Below are positions 62,760-64,000 of a stretch of 64,000 bases of DNA, in pieces (the stretch's first letter is position 1; the number at the start of each line of letters is the position of its first letter). The stretch spans positions 10,664,001 through 10,728,000 of the forward strand of contig NC_083603.1 in NCBI RefSeq assembly GCF_029168945.1. Reading direction: 5' to 3'. Both the position numbers and the translations under genes were made by a program. This DNA is from Cannabis sativa. Taxonomy: Eukaryota; Streptophyta; Magnoliopsida; Rosales; Cannabaceae. Below the pieces are notes generated by a model. The model was given only the letters and a program-made list of their open reading frames with translations, had not been told where the DNA came from and ran no database searches.

Positions 62760-64000
62760 GCATTAGAAAATATTGTAGAGTCAACTGGTCATTATAAACT
62801 CCCCTTTGGGGTGAGAATATAACACACACATGATCTACCTTCATGAAGTTAACAACAAAGAAAAAAATACATATCAATTAAGAATTTATTACCTTTGGGC
62901 AAATAAATTTCTTAAATAATATATATTAATTCAATCAAAAAATAATAATAAATATATATATTTAAATTATTACCTTTGGGCAAATAATTAAAATATACAC
63001 ATTTAATATTAACTCACTTCATGGAATGTGAACTAATATGTATAACTACTACCTTTGGGCAAGTAATTACACATATAGCCAACCAAAATAAATATTTTCT
63101 ATAACATATGAAATTTGGTAATAAAATAATCATTAAAAATTTAATAATTTTCAACCAAATTTCCAAGAAGTTATATATAAATTGCTTGTAATATATTGAT
63201 AATAAAAAAAAATAAAGTGTCCACCATAATACATTATTTTTGTATCAAACAACCAAGTTTTATAATTTTAGAACAACAAATAATCAAAAGATGTGATTAA
63301 TGAGAAAATTGGTGGAGACTACATAGTCAAAATAAATTAAATAAGAGAGTGACTATGTCATATGGAACGAGAAGGAACTCAAAAAATTTTCTATGATCGA
63401 CAGATTTCGAAAAATTATCAAAAAATATTTTTAATAATTTTTTTAACTGCATAATTATCATTAAAATAATAATAATTATTAAATTGCGTCAAAAAATTAA
63501 TTAAAAATCACCAAAAATCAGAAATCAAATTCTAATAATGCTGGAAAAAAGAATCGTCGAAAACGGAGTCACGAAACTACCTCACTCTCTCTCACTCTCC
63601 GGCAGCCGCGAGTGGGCTTCGTCCCAGCGGGTTGTCTTCAACCTCCAGCAGCTTCCATGGCTGCAACATGGATCTTGTGCGACCCGGTTCAAACCCGGTC
63701 GGGTCGGGATGAAATTCTGGCCATAAAAGTGACGAAACGGAGGGGAAAAAGAGGGATTTTGATTGGTTTACAATTTCTAATAGATCTATGTCTCTAATTT
63801 CGGCTATTAATTGCTAAAAAAAATAGATCTAAAGAAAAGCTATCCAAAAAATAAAGAACATAAAAAAAAAATTATTTGGATATCAATCTTGATCAAAATT
63901 CAAAATTAATCATTGAAGAACATTCATAAACAATTAATAATGAGATATCTATAATCAATTTTAGATTAAAAACAATAAAATCAAAATACACAATTATAAT
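62760..64000 (-). other. leader region of minus-strand copia element
   Basis: Non-coding, upstream of gag. ACCTTTGGGC (plus-strand reading) occurs at 62891, 62972 and 63051, about 80 bp apart, and a relative CCCTTTGGGG lies near 62803. A GC-richer block at 63560-63740 reads like a plant leader but shows no convincing protein. The 5' LTR is not reached. Confidence 0.5.
62891..63060. repeat. ACCTTTGGGCAA motif repeated at about 80-bp spacing
   Basis: Exact 10-mers at 62891-62900, 62972-62981 and 63051-63060, each followed by A and then A(A/G)TAA. Spacing is 81 and 79 bp, with AT-rich filler that is not itself well conserved. Confidence 0.85.

Larger units (their letters stand above)
57657..64000 (-). 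mobile_element. Ty1/copia element, minus strand, 5' LTR beyond window
   Basis: Read on the minus strand: long leader, decayed gag, pre-integrase, integrase, RT/RNase H, 3' non-coding segment, polypurine tract and 3' LTR (58147 down to 57657). Integrase before RT makes it copia. The 5' LTR was not found before base 64000. The RT/RNase H frame is almost intact while gag is badly decayed. Confidence 0.92.

Noticed and set aside
62891..63060. Regularly spaced repeats as a CRISPR-like array
   Set aside because: The repeat is only about 12 bp, there are three units, the fillers are AT-rich, and the context is a plant copia element.
63538..63797. Small overlapping frames in the GC-richer block near the window end
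   Set aside because: No recognised domain. The block lies in the expected leader of a minus-strand copia element.

Overview
This looks like nuclear DNA from a flowering plant, probably a eudicot. It is AT-rich, carries plant lineages of Ty1/copia, Ty3/gypsy (chromovirus) and L1 retrotransposons plus hAT-type and fold-back MITEs, and has no bacterial gene organisation. I could not identify the species. I found no convincing host protein-coding gene, tRNA or rRNA. The window is a nested transposon landscape, and most coding-looking stretches are decayed transposon proteins.

Layout. 1-3806: 3' part of a + strand Ty1/copia element (gag zinc knuckle, protease, integrase, reverse transcriptase (RT), RNase H, 3' LTR). 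3834-14595: a hAT-like MITE split by a 10 kb copia-type LTR element (3856-13925, TSD CGGTT) whose LTRs are nearly identical although its pol is wrecked. 16361-19780: 5'-truncated L1 LINE on the minus strand. 21915-40005: an old Tekay-like chromovirus. Its 5' LTR holds a probable solo LTR (23390-24224) and a full-length minus-strand L1 (24294-31331, 17-bp TSD). That L1 is itself interrupted by a GC-ended hAT MITE (26464-26991, perfect 8-bp TSD). A third hAT-like MITE (33517-34178) separates the chromovirus gag from its protease.

40519-41607: two adjacent fold-back elements, the second with another MITE nested in one arm. 41777-47459: a full-length minus-strand L1 with a perfect 19-bp TSD. 48436-50746: a gypsy solo LTR in minus orientation, probably inside the 5' LTR of a 3'-truncated copia element that runs to about 53330. 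53331-57656: AT-rich sequence with a second copy of the first fold-back MITE (55055-55412) and a small cluster of G-box/TCP-like motifs (54830-54991). 57657-64000: a minus-strand copia element with a nearly intact RT/RNase H reading frame; its 5' LTR lies beyond the window.

The order of insertion can be read from target-site duplications and from empty sites preserved in sister copies: the second LTR of the chromovirus, and the opposite arm of a fold-back element. The most notable signals are the young LTR element with dead pol and a structured, repeat-bearing non-coding region, and the chromovirus gag-protease frame, which carries many TAG stops but no frameshift over about 2 kb.
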